The notes under the pieces were generated by a model. It made no database searches, was not told where the DNA came from, and saw nothing but the letters and a program-made list of their open reading frames with translations. A stretch of DNA of 64,000 nucleotides from Photobacterium sp. Ph5 (GTDB lineage: Bacteria > Pseudomonadota > Gammaproteobacteria > Enterobacterales > Vibrionaceae), in the NCBI RefSeq assembly GCF_022129445.1, contig NZ_JADQAQ010000010.1, forward strand, positions 1-64,000. Direction: 5' to 3'. Below, in pieces: positions 19,301-29,944 of this stretch. Within the stretch, counting starts at the first letter, position 1. Every line of letters starts with the position of its first letter. The position numbers and the translations under genes were made by a program.

Positions 19301-20011
19301 TTAGCTTGCTTTTTGGGTGTGAACGATGTAGTTCACATCAACATTGCTACCTAAACTATAAGAGTTAGTAAGAGGGTTATAGTGCAAACCGATAATATGA
19401 CGATCTTCTAGGTCTGTTTTATCAATCATTGCTATTAATTCTGAAGGTCGAATGAACTTGTTATGATCATGTGTCCCCTTAGGTACGATACGCATAACAT
19501 GCTCTGCACCGACAATCGCAAATAGATAAGATTTTATATTACGATTTAAGGTTGAAAAGAAAACGTGTCCGCCAGGTTTAACCATTTTAGCGCAAGCTGC
19601 AATAATTGATGCAGGATCAGGAACATGCTCTAACATTTCCATACATGTAATGACGTCATAATATTCCGGACGTTCATCTGCATGTTCTTCTGCTGTTGAT
19701 TGAATGTAGTCTAACTTTGTCCCTGTCTCTAATGCATGTAAACGAGCAACTGTTAATGGTTCTTTACCCATATCGAGACCAGTTACTTCAGCACCTTCAA
19801 TTGCCATGCTTTCAGCTAAGATACCACCGCCACAACCGACATCGAGTACCTTTTTACCAAATAGACCATTAGCGTGATCAATAACGTAATTTAGACGAAG
19901 GGGGTTAATTTGATGGAGAGGTTTAAATTCACCTTCTAGATCCCACCAGCGAGAGGCCATATCTTCAAATTTACTGATCTCTGCTGGATCAACATTTAGT
20001 GGTTTGCTCAT
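19301..20011 (-). CDS. ubiG: Ubiquinone biosynthesis O-methyltransferase UbiG
   Basis: A 236-residue SAM-dependent methyltransferase that catalyses both O-methylations of ubiquinone synthesis. It has [20 protein letters not shown] (about 15-37), [15 protein letters not shown] as SAM motif [12 protein letters not shown] and [14 protein letters not shown]. Length matches E. coli UbiG (240). The gene neighbours gyrA as in many gammaproteobacteria, on the opposite strand, but here a small membrane-protein gene lies between. It appears to be monocistronic. Confidence 0.96.
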   Translation of the reverse strand: MSKPLNVDPAEISKFEDMASRWWDLEGEFKPLHQINPLRLNYVIDHANGLFGKKVLDVGCGGGILAESMAIEGAEVTGLDMGKEPLTVARLHALETGTKLDYIQSTAEEHADERPEYYDVITCMEMLEHVPDPASIIAACAKMVKPGGHVFFSTLNRNIKSYLFAIVGAEHVMRIVPKGTHDHNKFIRPSELIAMIDKTDLEDRHIIGLHYNPLTNSYSLGSNVDVNYIVHTQKAS

Positions 20012-20102
20012 TACATTGATGCCATTTTCCTTAATTGATACTGCACATTATGCGAAATAATTGAAACGTTGCAAAGCAGTAAAATAAGGGGAAGGTAGAT
20101 TC

Positions 20103-20140
20103 AGAAAAGAAATAGCCAAACTAGATATGCTCGGCTATTT
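20103..20140 (-). terminator. Terminator of the 47-residue membrane protein gene
   Basis: AAATAGCC/GGCTATTT with a 15-base loop, then TCTTTTCTGA on the minus strand. It lies 20-58 bases past the stop codon of the small ORF, supporting a separate transcription unit. Confidence 0.6.
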
Positions 20141-20160
20141 GATTATGTATTGGTCGAAAA

Positions 20161-20304
20161 CTAATCATTAAAAGAGGTCAAGGTAGCAGGAATAAGCTCC
20201 GGGCTTACAGAGCCACCAAGAAAAGTGAGTGTCGCGAGTATTGCCATTAATATGTACTTTCCAATGATTATCGATAGTCCAATCATATTTATTGCTGTAC
20301 CCAT
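20161..20304 (-). CDS. Small membrane protein (47 residues), unknown
   Basis: A short ORF not previously listed as a named family to my knowledge. It begins MGTAINMIGLSIIIG and has one strongly hydrophobic helix (about residues 5-33), then a short polar tail SPELIPATLTSFND. GAGG lies eight bases upstream of the ATG and a hairpin with a T-rich tail follows, so it has the marks of a real transcription unit between ubiG and gyrA. Function is unknown; a single-pass inner-membrane micro-protein is likely. No clear promoter is visible. Confidence 0.6.
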   Translation of the reverse strand: MGTAINMIGLSIIIGKYILMAILATLTFLGGSVSPELIPATLTSFND

Positions 20305-20764
20305 CAGCGTATCCTCATATATTCATGACGTAGGCGTATATAGATAGGTTGTGTTCTAAAATCCGCCTGTGATTGTATATTGGTTAGTAACCACATTATT
20401 TTGATGGGTATAGGCGTTGTAAAAGTTGAGTCATCTCTCAATCCGATGATTCATTAATCAATTGCAACGCGTACAGTTAAAAATTAAGTTATCACTCTAG
20501 TTTTTACAAACCGTTACATATTCGGTAAGTTAGAATAGTTACATTATAGTTTGAGTTGTTTTTCTAATAGTGTGTAATTTATAAACAGGTACATATATTC
20601 AATTCACAATTGTGACATCGTTTATTTCTGTTTTATTTCATTTCCGCTAAATTACTCACAACATAAGTCGTGAAAGGTGTGCCTATTAGGGCTGTAATAT
20701 GCTATATTCTTACGCCTTGCACGTATAAAAATACGACAGAAATTACCTGAGGGATATTGGCTCC
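20305..20764. other. gyrA upstream region
   Basis: About 460 bases, A+T-rich. A possible extended -10 sequence, TGCTATATT, is at 20700-20708, 57 bases before gyrA, but no good -35 is paired with it. I see no further gene. Confidence 0.4.
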
Positions 20765-23428
20765 ATGAGCGATCTTGCAAAAGAGATCACGCCCATAAAT
20801 ATTGAAGATGAGCTGAAAAGCTCTTACCTCGACTATGCGATGTCAGTAATCGTTGGTCGTGCTCTTCCTGATGTGCGTGATGGCCTTAAGCCAGTACACC
20901 GCCGCGTTTTATTCGCGATGAATGTACTAGGCAATGACTGGAATAAAGCATATAAAAAATCTGCCCGTGTGGTAGGTGATGTTATCGGTAAATATCACCC
21001 ACATGGTGATAGTGCTGTGTACGATACAATTGTACGTATGGCTCAACCATTCTCGTTGCGTTACATGCTCGTAGATGGTCAGGGTAACTTTGGTTCAATC
21101 GACGGCGATTCTGCCGCTGCGATGCGTTATACCGAAGTTCGTATGTCTAAAATCGCACATGAACTACTTGCCGATTTAGATAAAGAAACTGTGGATTATG
21201 TACCAAACTACGATGGTACAGAGCAAATCCCTGCAGTATTACCAACAAAGATCCCTAACCTATTGGTGAATGGCTCTTCTGGTATCGCTGTAGGTATGGC
21301 AACAAATATTCCGCCGCATAATCTAGGTGAAGTGATCAATGGCTGTTTGGCTTACATCAACGATGAAGACATCACCATTGATCAGCTAATGGAATACATT
21401 CCAGGCCCAGATTTCCCGACAGCTGCATTGATCAGTGGTCGTAAAGGGATTGTTGACGCTTACAAAACGGGTCGCGGTAAAGTTTACATGCGCGCCAAAG
21501 CGGAGATTGAAGTAGAGAAGAATGGTAAAGAAACCATTGTTGTTCACGAAATCCCATATCAAGTTAACAAAGCTCGCTTAATCGAAAAGATTGCAGAGCT
21601 AGTTAAAGATAAGAAAGTTGAAGGCATTAGTGCACTACGCGATGAATCTGATAAAGATGGTATGCGTATTGTTATTGAATGTAAGCGTGATGCTGTAGGT
21701 GAAGTTGTTCTTAACAATCTTTATGCACAAACTCAGCTACAAACAACATTCGGCATCAACATGGTTGCACTGGATAACGGTCAGCCAAAAATCTTTAACT
21801 TAAAAGAAATGCTGAAGTGCTTCGTGAATCACCGCCGTGAGGTGGTAACACGTCGTACTATTTACGAATTGCGTAAAGCGCGTGATCGTGCACACATCCT
21901 TGAAGGCCTTGCTCTTGCTTTGGCTAACATTGATGAAATTATTGAGCTTATCCGTCGCGCTCCAACGCCAGCAGAAGCAAAAGCTGGGTTAATTGCTCGT
22001 GGCTGGGATCTTGGTAATGTAGCAGCAATGCTTGAGCGTGCTGGTACAGATGCTGCACGTCCAGAGTGGCTTGAAGAGCAATTTGGTATACGTGATAACC
22101 AGTACTACCTAACAGAGCAACAAGCACAAGCGATTCTTGATCTTCGTCTACACAAGCTAACAGGGCTTGAGCACGAGAAGATTTTAGAAGAGTACAAAGC
22201 GCTACTTGATGAAATCGCGGAACTAATGTACATCCTTTCAAGCTCTGAGCGCTTGATGGAAGTGATCCGTGAAGAATTAGAGCTAGTGAAAGAGCAGTTT
22301 AACGATGAACGTCGTACTGAAATTACTGCTGCTAGCCACGACATCGATATGGAAGATCTGATCACCCAAGAAGATGTTGTAGTAACACTATCTCACGAAG
22401 GTTACGTTAAGTATCAAGTATTAAGCGACTATGAAGCACAACGTCGTGGTGGTAAAGGTAAAGCTGCAACGCGAATGAAGGAAGAAGACTTCATTGAGCG
22501 TCTGTTAGTTGCTAATACCCACGATACGATTTTATGTTTCTCTAGTCGTGGCCGTATGTACTGGCTGAAGGTATATCAATTACCATTAGCAAGCCGTACT
22601 GCACGCGGTAAGCCAATTGTGAACATTCTACCTCTTGAAGAAAATGAGCGTATTACCGCGATTCTTCCTGTACGTGAATACACAGAAGACAAGTTTGTCT
22701 TCATGGCAACCGCTGATGGTACAGTGAAGAAGACACCATTAACTGACTTCAGTCGTCCGCGTAGTGCCGGTATTATTGCCGTTAATCTACGTGAAGGTGA
22801 CTCATTGATCGGTGTTGATGTTACTGACGGTGACTGCGATATCATGCTGTTCTCTGCATTTGGTAAAGTTGTTCGCTTCTACGAAAGCCCTGTAATTGAT
22901 GCTGAAGGCAACGCGAAAGGTGGTGTTCGTGGCATGGGTCGTACAGCGGCAGGTGTTCGTGGTATCAAGCTTGCTGAAGGCGATAAAGTGATTTCACTTA
23001 TCGTTCCTCATAACGATGGTGATGTACTAACAGTAACTGAAAACGGTTACGGTAAGCGTACAGAACTGGCAGAATACCCAGCGAAGAGCCGTGCAACACA
23101 AGGTGTTGTATCAATTAAAGTTTCTGAGCGTAATGGTAGCGTTGTTGGTGCTGTTCAAGCCGAAGACGGCGATGAATTCATGATGATCACTAACGCTGGT
23201 ACGCTTGTTCGTACTCGTGTTTCTGAAGTAAGTCGTGTTGGTCGTAACACTCAAGGTGTAACGCTTATTCGTACATCTGAAGGCGAAAAAGTTGTTGGCC
23301 TTCAACGTATTGATGAACCAGAAGAAGAATTAATTGAAGATGCGGAATTAGTTGAAGGTGAAACTGTAGAAAATACAGAGCTGCCAGCAACTGATACCAG
23401 TGCTGATGATTCAACTGAACAAGAATAA
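20765..23428 (+). CDS. gyrA: DNA gyrase subunit A
   Basis: An 887-residue gyrase A subunit, which breaks and rejoins DNA to introduce negative supercoils with GyrB. The quinolone-resistance region reads wild type: S83 and D87 in [12 protein letters not shown], and the active-site Tyr is Y122 (RYTEV). The GyrA box QRRGGKG is present near residue 560 and a long acidic tail ([10 protein letters not shown]...) ends the protein. Ribosome-binding site TGAGGGA is a good distance from the ATG. It is a single gene with its own terminator. Confidence 0.98.
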   Translation: MSDLAKEITPINIEDELKSSYLDYAMSVIVGRALPDVRDGLKPVHRRVLFAMNVLGNDWNKAYKKSARVVGDVIGKYHPHGDSAVYDTIVRMAQPFSLRYMLVDGQGNFGSIDGDSAAAMRYTEVRMSKIAHELLADLDKETVDYVPNYDGTEQIPAVLPTKIPNLLVNGSSGIAVGMATNIPPHNLGEVINGCLAYINDEDITIDQLMEYIPGPDFPTAALISGRKGIVDAYKTGRGKVYMRAKAEIEVEKNGKETIVVHEIPYQVNKARLIEKIAELVKDKKVEGISALRDESDKDGMRIVIECKRDAVGEVVLNNLYAQTQLQTTFGINMVALDNGQPKIFNLKEMLKCFVNHRREVVTRRTIYELRKARDRAHILEGLALALANIDEIIELIRRAPTPAEAKAGLIARGWDLGNVAAMLERAGTDAARPEWLEEQFGIRDNQYYLTEQQAQAILDLRLHKLTGLEHEKILEEYKALLDEIAELMYILSSSERLMEVIREELELVKEQFNDERRTEITAASHDIDMEDLITQEDVVVTLSHEGYVKYQVLSDYEAQRRGGKGKAATRMKEEDFIERLLVANTHDTILCFSSRGRMYWLKVYQLPLASRTARGKPIVNILPLEENERITAILPVREYTEDKFVFMATADGTVKKTPLTDFSRPRSAGIIAVNLREGDSLIGVDVTDGDCDIMLFSAFGKVVRFYESPVIDAEGNAKGGVRGMGRTAAGVRGIKLAEGDKVISLIVPHNDGDVLTVTENGYGKRTELAEYPAKSRATQGVVSIKVSERNGSVVGAVQAEDGDEFMMITNAGTLVRTRVSEVSRVGRNTQGVTLIRTSEGEKVVGLQRIDEPEEELIEDAELVEGETVENTELPATDTSADDSTEQE

Positions 23429-23455
23429 GTTACCTTAACTTGTTGATGATATGAG

Positions 23456-23490
23456 ATGGCGATTACTCCTAGAGTAGTCGCCATTTTTTT
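23456..23490 (+). terminator. Terminator of gyrA
   Basis: ATGGCGA/TCGCCAT and TACTC/GAGTA form a long stem around CTA, followed by a seven-T tract. Confidence 0.85.
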
Positions 23491-23869
23491 ATCTCTATAT
23501 TTTGATTTTATTCAGAATGTATCAATATAGTTATTAAAACGCTCAATACGTGAGTTTTTGAATAAATCTACGTTGTCGTATTTGAAATATTTCAGGAACA
23601 CTCAATAATTCCAAATATTCTTCTGCTCGCTATTTTTTTATTGGTAGGCTTTTTGTACTTTGTTTATTCATCAAGCTAGTAATTTAGAATAAAAACTTTT
23701 AAGTTGCTTAATAAAGGTGTAAAAACAAAGCATTGACATTTGCTGTAGTGGCAATGTTTTCTCTTATGTTGTTTTATAATGCTAAAAACGTTATGTGTTT
23801 GGTGTTATTAGCTTTATGAAGCAATAGGCATTTATTTTTATTTCCCCAAGCAGGAGCAAGGTCAAAATT
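23491..23869. other. Intergenic region upstream of serC
   Basis: About 380 A+T-rich bases between the gyrA terminator and serC. A TATAAT sequence at 23775-23780 is a possible -10, but no clear -35 lies 17 bases upstream. Nothing else is recognisable. Confidence 0.45.
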
Positions 23870-24952
23870 ATGGATAAGGTTTATAACTTTTGCGCAGGAC
23901 CCGCAATGATCCCCGCAGATGTTCTCGCCAAAGCTCAACAAGAATTGATTAACTGGAATGGTTTAGGTACTTCTGTGATGGAAGTAAGCCACCGTAGTAA
24001 AGAGTTTCTTGCTGTTGCAGCACAATCAGAACAAGATTTACGCGATCTTTTGAATATTCCTGCTAATTACCACGTACTGTTTTGTCATGGTGGAGCACGT
24101 GGTCAGTTTGCTGCTGTACCGTTAAATTTACTGGGTGATGCAGAAACTGCTGATTATATGGATGGCGGTTTTTGGGCGCACAGTGCGATTGAAGAAGCAA
24201 AGAAATATTGCCAGCCAAATGCGATTGATATTACCTGTGAAAAAGACGGTAAAAAGGCAGTATTACCAGCTTCACAATGGTTACTATCTGACTCTGCGGC
24301 ATTTGTGCATTTCTGTCCTAATGAAACGATTGATGGCATTCAAATTCGTGATTTACCTCAGACGGATAAACCAATTGTGGCTGATATGTCATCAACAATC
24401 TTATCTCGTAAGATTGATGTTTCAAAATACGGTGTGATTTATGCTGGTGCACAAAAGAACATTGGCCCTGCTGGTTTAACGATTGTTATTGTGCGTGATG
24501 ATTTGCTTGGTAAAGCTAAATCTATCTTACCAAGTATTCTTGATTATACGGTTTTGGTAGAAAAAGAGTCGATGTTTAATACACCACCAACATTTGCATG
24601 GTACTTAGCTGCTGAAGTCTTTAAGTGGCTAAAAGCTGTCGGTGGGGTAGAAGCAATGGAAGAGCGTAATCTGGCTAAAGCTAAATTATTGTATGACTTT
24701 GTTGATCATTCTGACTTTTATATAAACGAAGTACACAGTGATAACCGTTCAATTATGAATGTGCCGTTTCAATTAAAAAATGCTGAGTTGGATAACTTGT
24801 TTTTAGAGCAAGCAGATTTGGCTGGCTTAAAAGCATTGAAAGGACATCGTGCAGTAGGTGGTATGCGAGCATCTATCTACAACGCGATGCCATTAGAAGG
24901 AGTTCAAGCATTAGTTGATTTTATGGCTAAGTTTGAAAAAGAAAACGCGTAA
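23870..24952 (+). CDS. serC: Phosphoserine/phosphohydroxythreonine aminotransferase SerC
   Basis: A 360-residue PLP-dependent aminotransferase for serine synthesis (3-phosphohydroxypyruvate) and pyridoxal phosphate synthesis. [12 protein letters not shown] at the start, [12 protein letters not shown] in the first third, and the PLP lysine in [14 protein letters not shown] are all family hallmarks; C-terminal [11 protein letters not shown] is conserved too. Length equals E. coli SerC (362). A strong terminator follows, so it is not directly co-transcribed with aroA, which is 3.5 kb away here. Confidence 0.97.
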   Translation: MDKVYNFCAGPAMIPADVLAKAQQELINWNGLGTSVMEVSHRSKEFLAVAAQSEQDLRDLLNIPANYHVLFCHGGARGQFAAVPLNLLGDAETADYMDGGFWAHSAIEEAKKYCQPNAIDITCEKDGKKAVLPASQWLLSDSAAFVHFCPNETIDGIQIRDLPQTDKPIVADMSSTILSRKIDVSKYGVIYAGAQKNIGPAGLTIVIVRDDLLGKAKSILPSILDYTVLVEKESMFNTPPTFAWYLAAEVFKWLKAVGGVEAMEERNLAKAKLLYDFVDHSDFYINEVHSDNRSIMNVPFQLKNAELDNLFLEQADLAGLKALKGHRAVGGMRASIYNAMPLEGVQALVDFMAKFEKENA

Positions 24953-24969
24953 AATCGAATAAAAGCTAT

Positions 24970-24999
24970 AGCCATAGTAGTTGATATTATGGCTTTTTT
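24970..24999 (+). terminator. Terminator of serC
   Basis: AGCCATA/TATGGCT stem with an 11-base loop and a six-T tract. Confidence 0.7.
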
Positions 25000-25144
25000 A
25001 ATTTTAAACATTATAACAATTGTAGTATAACGATATAAACAGAGGTATTAATTCTGTTACTTCTGCTAACAGTTTTATTATTGATGAAAAGCTTTTCATA
25101 TATATAATCACGATCTCATACTTTTGCATGGCCATTATCGTTAT

Positions 25145-27160
25145 ATGTGGAAAATGACGTCAATTAAGTCATATTACAACAACTATATTAAAGATATATC
25201 GATTGTCTTTTTATTGTTATTGCCATTAACGATTTGTAACGCAATAACTATTTTTGTTGGCCACTCCTTAAATATCGCAGGTTTAACCCAAGCTGCGAGT
25301 ACGTTTTTCTATTTCTCAAATTTACTAATAGGTATTTACCCTATTACGTTGTGTATTATCACAAGCTATTACATTTCAACGAAACATGGTGTGAATGCCA
25401 TGGTTGTTGTGCCGTATTCATTGCTTATGTACATTGCGATTTCGGTGCCTAATGGTCTTGTTGCAGCAAATACAGGATTACCTAATAATCCGCTTATTGC
25501 GTTGCTGACGGCAATTATTTCAGCAATATGTTGCGTGTCGTTTCGGTTATTTCCTCTTGATCCATCTCGTTTAGATTTTGTAAAAACACTTTATAAACAA
25601 GTGGCACATTTTTTTACATTTTTATTGCTAACTCTTGCACTCGAAAAGTTAATGGAAAGTTTCCTTGTTTTTAGTACTGGTGCGAGCAAATTTATAACAT
25701 TAAATCCATTAACTTTTTTAGGTGGCCTTGCATACCAATTTATTTTGGGACTATTGGGCGCGGTGGGTATTAATGGACATAACTTTTTATTTCGTTCTAA
25801 ACAGCAGCTTTTTGAAAATACACAAATAAATATTGCAGCATGGCAAGCTGGAGACGCACCATTAAATGTCTTAGGGCAAGGTTTTTATGATGCTTTCTTA
25901 TCAATGGGAGGTTCGGGAAACGCGATTAGCCTTTTAATCTGTATTTTATTGTTTTCAAAAGATCGTCGCCATATCACGTTAGCAATATCTGCGATCCCAT
26001 TAGTTATTTTTAACATTAATGAGCTATTGCTATTTGGTTTACCGATTATCTTTAATCCAATACTAATCGTGCCTTTTGTGTTTGTGCCGTTAGTGAGTTT
26101 TGTTGTCGTTTACAGTGCTATTTCATTAGGTATTGTTAATCATGTTGGAACGATTGTTGACTGGATGACGCCACCATTTTTAAGTGGCTATATTGCGACT
26201 CAAAATAGTCTTGGTGGCGTTGTCTTACAATTTGTTGTGATAACCCTTGGCGTAATCATTTATCGTCCGTTTTATTTGAATTATGTTGGACGAAGCCGTC
26301 AAAATAGTATGACGATGAGCCGACAATCAGAATTAGAAAGTTCAACTTTGAAAACTTTCTTAGGTGATATTAACCAAATGATGGGTAGTTACGTGAGTAA
26401 GCACGATATAAGCCGTCGGGTTAATCATATGCTTAATCACGGTGAATTTGTGATGCATTATCAGCCACAGGTGAATGTAACTAATAGTTCACAATTATCC
26501 TTTGAGGCGTTAGTTCGTTATAAAGATAAAACGGGTAAGCTAAATCCGCCAATCTTTATTAATGATTTCTATCAGCTTGGCGCAATTAAACAATTAGATC
26601 AGATGGTTATCGATCTTGTTTTAAATGATATGCAAACTATGCCCTTAGTTAACGGTTGTAAGGTGTCAGTGAACATTTCGGCTGAGAGCATTGCAGATCC
26701 TGCTATTATTCATCTGATTATGGAGCGTTTACGCTTCTATAATATTGAGCCTGAAAATTTAGAAGTCGAGATCACAGAAGAAGCTATTATTACTGAAGAC
26801 AAGCAGATTTCTAAAAATATAGAGGCACTACAAGCATTAGGGATCACTGTTGCTATCGATGATTTTGGCTCTGGTTATGCGTCATTTCCGCACTTACTTA
26901 AATTTAACTTTGATAAGGTAAAACTTGATCGGTCGTTACTATTGAATACGCACAATGAACGAGAAAAGAACCTTTATCAATTGTTAGCGAAGATCAGTGA
27001 AGTGACTGGTTGCGTGCTGGTAGCTGAAGGGATCGAAACAGCAGATGAGCAGCATTTTGTTGAGCAGTGCGGTATTGATATTTGCCAAGGCTATTATTTT
27101 GCGAAACCTATGCCATTAGATGAGGCACAGGTTTGGGTTAACAATAAGCTCCGGATTTAA
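25145..27160 (+). CDS. PTS EIIC-like membrane domain fused to an EAL phosphodiesterase domain
   Basis: A 671-residue two-part protein. The first ~390 residues are a polytopic PTS EIIC-type domain with GINGHN, MGGSGNAISLLICILLFSK and INELLLFGLPIIFNPILIVPF, as in the cellobiose/lactose EIIC group. No EIIA or EIIB domain or gene is nearby. The last ~250 residues form an EAL domain with all catalytic motifs: FEALVRY, VSVNIS, EITEEAI, IDDFGSGYAS, VKLDRS, AEGIET, QGYYFAKP. It should hydrolyse c-di-GMP, perhaps gated by sugar binding. Start is uncertain: ATG 25145, ATG 25154 or TTG 25124. It is separately transcribed from serC. Confidence 0.88.
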   Translation: MWKMTSIKSYYNNYIKDISIVFLLLLPLTICNAITIFVGHSLNIAGLTQAASTFFYFSNLLIGIYPITLCIITSYYISTKHGVNAMVVVPYSLLMYIAISVPNGLVAANTGLPNNPLIALLTAIISAICCVSFRLFPLDPSRLDFVKTLYKQVAHFFTFLLLTLALEKLMESFLVFSTGASKFITLNPLTFLGGLAYQFILGLLGAVGINGHNFLFRSKQQLFENTQINIAAWQAGDAPLNVLGQGFYDAFLSMGGSGNAISLLICILLFSKDRRHITLAISAIPLVIFNINELLLFGLPIIFNPILIVPFVFVPLVSFVVVYSAISLGIVNHVGTIVDWMTPPFLSGYIATQNSLGGVVLQFVVITLGVIIYRPFYLNYVGRSRQNSMTMSRQSELESSTLKTFLGDINQMMGSYVSKHDISRRVNHMLNHGEFVMHYQPQVNVTNSSQLSFEALVRYKDKTGKLNPPIFINDFYQLGAIKQLDQMVIDLVLNDMQTMPLVNGCKVSVNISAESIADPAIIHLIMERLRFYNIEPENLEVEITEEAIITEDKQISKNIEALQALGITVAIDDFGSGYASFPHLLKFNFDKVKLDRSLLLNTHNEREKNLYQLLAKISEVTGCVLVAEGIETADEQHFVEQCGIDICQGYYFAKPMPLDEAQVWVNNKLRI

Positions 27161-27191
27161 CAAAAAGCCACAGCTTGACTTTGGCTTTTTG
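27161..27191. terminator. Bidirectional terminator, EIIC-EAL/blc
   Basis: CAAAAAGCCA/TGGCTTTTTG perfect 10-bp stem between the convergent EIIC-EAL gene and blc. Confidence 0.85.
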
Positions 27192-27192
27192 T

Positions 27193-27717
27193 TTATTGTT
27201 TTGGATATATCAGTTTATCTGTATCGAAACCTGCTTTTTTAGCGATGTTGATATAACGTTCTAATTGCTTTGGACTTATTTGTTTTTGACGAGATAGCAA
27301 CCAAAAGTAATCGTAGTTGTAACTGCTGATCAGCGCGGTTGAATAGTCAGGCTCTAAATAGAAAATAATATAGCTACCATAAAAAGGGCCAAAGAAAGAG
27401 ACTTTAAGGTAGCCAACATTATTATTTTCTACAAATTTGGCTTTACCAATGGCTTCTTTCCATTCTTTTAACTGAGTGTTAAATCCACGATTAACGACTT
27501 TTACGCTGCCATCTTCATTCATACTGTAAGTTGCAGTGACATAGTCTAAATCACGCTCAAAGCTATGATCCATTCTTGCTATTTCATGCCAAGTCCCCAG
27601 GTATTTATTAAGGACAAAAGGTGTTACTGCTTCAATATTGTTGGGTTTACCTGTTGTGCATCCAAACATGGTTGCTATTAACACGATAAAGCTTAATGAT
27701 TTGATATATTTTGCCAT
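27193..27717 (-). CDS. blc: Outer-membrane lipocalin Blc
   Basis: A 174-residue bacterial lipocalin. The signal peptide ends at lipobox MFGC with Cys at 20; Thr at +2 does not call for inner-membrane retention, so outer-membrane location is expected. GTWHEIARMDHSFERDL is lipocalin motif 1, and the C-terminal SRQKQISPKQLERYINIAKKAGFDTDKLIYPKQ-like end resembles Blc. It binds fatty acids or lysophospholipids in E. coli. It is in a minus-strand pair with the Nudix gene but each has a terminator between, so they may be independent. Confidence 0.9.
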   Translation of the reverse strand: MAKYIKSLSFIVLIATMFGCTTGKPNNIEAVTPFVLNKYLGTWHEIARMDHSFERDLDYVTATYSMNEDGSVKVVNRGFNTQLKEWKEAIGKAKFVENNNVGYLKVSFFGPFYGSYIIFYLEPDYSTALISSYNYDYFWLLSRQKQISPKQLERYINIAKKAGFDTDKLIYPKQ

Positions 27718-27831
27718 TAATTATTCCTTAATTATTTGGCGGTAAAAATCTGACACTAACAGTAAAGCTGATATTGTCATTCGTTATATGGTAAGGCCAA
27801 TTCATCCTTTCACGGACTCACTGAACAATAA

Positions 27832-27857
27832 CTAAAAGCACCTAAGGGTGCTTTTAG
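27832..27857 (-). terminator. Terminator of the Nudix gene
   Basis: CTAAAAGCACC/GGTGCTTTTAG perfect 11-bp stem, loop of four, immediately after the Nudix stop codon on the minus strand. Confidence 0.8.
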
Positions 27858-27858
27858 T

Positions 27859-28284
27859 TTATTCACTGACACAAAATCGATTTTCTAAATAGCAGCGAAT
27901 TGCTTGTTCGCTAGCATCAAATTGTGGTGATGGGACATGATGAGGATCGACCCATAACCAATGCTCACATTTATCAGGTTCTGTTAGCTGCAATTCGCCT
28001 GTAAATGATGTCGCTAACAAAGTAACACTAATATAATGCTTTCCACATTCATCATAGGTTTCTAAGTTGTTAGTTACTGCTATAACCTCAGGATCATAAA
28101 TCGTTAAATTTGTTTCTTCTTTAACTTCACGAATCGCGCATTGACGAAATGTTTCGCCAACCTCCATATGGCCGCCTGGAATGGAATAGTAGGGAGCGTG
28201 ACTGTTTTTTCGTTTTCCTATCAAAATCTGGTTTTGCTCATTCACAATGATGATACCGATCCCGACCATAGGAGTTGTCGTCAT
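27859..28284 (-). CDS. Nudix hydrolase
   Basis: A 141-residue Nudix-family pyrophosphohydrolase. The Nudix box reads GGHMEVGETFRQCAIREVKEET followed by Asn where the consensus has Gly, with the REVKEE metal-binding glutamates intact. Specificity cannot be read; nucleotide-sugar or oxidised nucleotide substrates are possible. The ORF begins MTTTPMVGIG with the first beta-strand as usual. It is divergent from aroA, 150 bases away. Confidence 0.88.
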   Translation of the reverse strand: MTTTPMVGIGIIIVNEQNQILIGKRKNSHAPYYSIPGGHMEVGETFRQCAIREVKEETNLTIYDPEVIAVTNNLETYDECGKHYISVTLLATSFTGELQLTEPDKCEHWLWVDPHHVPSPQFDASEQAIRCYLENRFCVSE

Positions 28285-28434
28285 GACTGCTGTCCTTTAA
28301 TTCACTGTTGCATCCTATTGATTTTACCAAATAATAAATCAAATATCGTTATTGTTATAGCTAGCAATGAACGGGTACTAGCTAACTGATGCAATATTCG
28401 TTAATCTGCTTAAAGGTTAAAGAATTAGGATTGG

Positions 28435-29727
28435 ATGAATAATCAAATGGAAAGTATAACGTTACAGCCGATAGCTAAGATCAATGGTGAAGTAAATTTA
28501 CCGGGCTCAAAGAGTGTTTCGAATCGCGCCCTATTATTGGCAGCGTTAGCAACAGGTACCACACGCCTCACTAACTTATTAGATAGTGATGATATTCGAC
28601 ATATGCTTAACGGATTAAAGCAGTTAGGTGTGAATTACCAATTATCTGAAGATAAAACGGTCTGTGAGGTTGAAGGGGGGGGCCGTGCATTTTCACCTAA
28701 TGAGCCCCTTGAATTATATTTAGGCAATGCGGGGACAGCGATGCGTCCGCTTGCAGCTGCATTGTGTTTAGGCGGCGGTGAATTTGTTCTAACGGGTGAG
28801 CCGCGAATGAAAGAGCGTCCTATTGGTCATCTTGTTGACGCGTTGCGTAGTGCTGGCGCGGACATTACTTATCTCGAAAATGAAAACTATCCACCATTAA
28901 AGATTATTGGTACTGGTTTAAAAGGTGGTGAGGTTGAAATTGATGGTTCTATTTCAAGCCAGTTTTTAACTGCCTTCTTAATGGCTGCACCTTTAGCACA
29001 AGCAGACACCGTTATACGCATTAAGGGTGATTTGGTATCAAAACCTTACATTGATATTACACTACATATTATGGCGCAATTTGGTGTTGAAGTTGAAAAC
29101 CGTAATTATCAAGAGTTCGTTGTTCGAGGTCATCAAACCTATGTTTCACCGGGTGAACTACTTGTTGAAGGCGATGCGTCTTCAGCGTCGTATTTCTTAG
29201 CAGCTGCTGCGATTAAAGGCGGTGAAGTAAAAGTCACTGGTATTGGTAAAAAGAGCATTCAGGGTGATATTCAATTTGCTGATGCGCTTGCTGCTATGGG
29301 GGCGGATATCGAGTGGGGTGATGATTATGTGATTGCTCGTTGTGGAGACCTCAGCGCAGTAGATATGGATTTTAACCATATTCCTGATGCGGCAATGACT
29401 ATTGCAACAACCGCATTGTTTGCCAAAGGCACAACATCGATTCGTAATGTTTATAACTGGCGTGTAAAAGAAACCGATCGTTTAGCAGCAATGGCTACAG
29501 AGCTTCGTAAAGTCGGTGCTGAAGTTGAAGAAGGTGAGGATTATATCACTATCGTGCCACCAACCACATTACAGCACGCAGCTATTGATACTTATGATGA
29601 TCACCGAATGGCGATGTGTTTCTCGCTGGTGGCATTGAGTGATACACCAGTGACCATTAATGATCCGAAATGTACATCGAAAACATTCCCTGACTACTTT
29701 GATAAATTGAAGGGATTAAGTTGTTAA
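28435..29727 (+). CDS. aroA: 3-phosphoshikimate 1-carboxyvinyltransferase AroA
   Basis: A 430-residue EPSP synthase of the class I (glyphosate-sensitive-type) sequence group, shikimate pathway. It has [46 protein letters not shown] and DHRMAMCF with [10 protein letters not shown]. The start at 28435 has AGGA five to six bases upstream; the shorter start at 28447, which aligns with E. coli MESLTLQP, lacks a good site. It is not next to serC here, and has its own terminator. Confidence 0.97.
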   Translation: MNNQMESITLQPIAKINGEVNLPGSKSVSNRALLLAALATGTTRLTNLLDSDDIRHMLNGLKQLGVNYQLSEDKTVCEVEGGGRAFSPNEPLELYLGNAGTAMRPLAAALCLGGGEFVLTGEPRMKERPIGHLVDALRSAGADITYLENENYPPLKIIGTGLKGGEVEIDGSISSQFLTAFLMAAPLAQADTVIRIKGDLVSKPYIDITLHIMAQFGVEVENRNYQEFVVRGHQTYVSPGELLVEGDASSASYFLAAAAIKGGEVKVTGIGKKSIQGDIQFADALAAMGADIEWGDDYVIARCGDLSAVDMDFNHIPDAAMTIATTALFAKGTTSIRNVYNWRVKETDRLAAMATELRKVGAEVEEGEDYITIVPPTTLQHAAIDTYDDHRMAMCFSLVALSDTPVTINDPKCTSKTFPDYFDKLKGLSC

Positions 29728-29767
29728 GACTGTAATAAATTTGTCTGATAACTGAGATTACATTTTT

Positions 29768-29799
29768 AAAAGCCTGATCTTCTTGTATCAGGCTTTTTT
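29768..29799 (+). terminator. Terminator of aroA
   Basis: AAAAGCCTGAT/ATCAGGCTTTT perfect 11-bp stem with a T-tract. Confidence 0.9.
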
Positions 29800-29944
29800 A
29801 TTGTCGTAAATAAGGAACATAAGGTTAGGACATTACACTATAAATTGTGATTTTTTTTCCGTATAATGTGCCACCGTTTGAAGGCACAGAGAAACCTTTG
29901 GTGCTGTCTTTCATCTGTTACGGAAACTACATCGGAGAAAACCT

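Noticed and set aside
20971-21030. Quinolone-resistance change in gyrA
   Set aside because: Ser83 and Asp87 are both wild type.
23740-23760. TGCCACTAC on minus, like the core of the small-RNA units
   Set aside because: It is followed on the minus strand by plain A/T-rich DNA with no terminator hairpin, so only the nine-base core matches, which is expected by chance.
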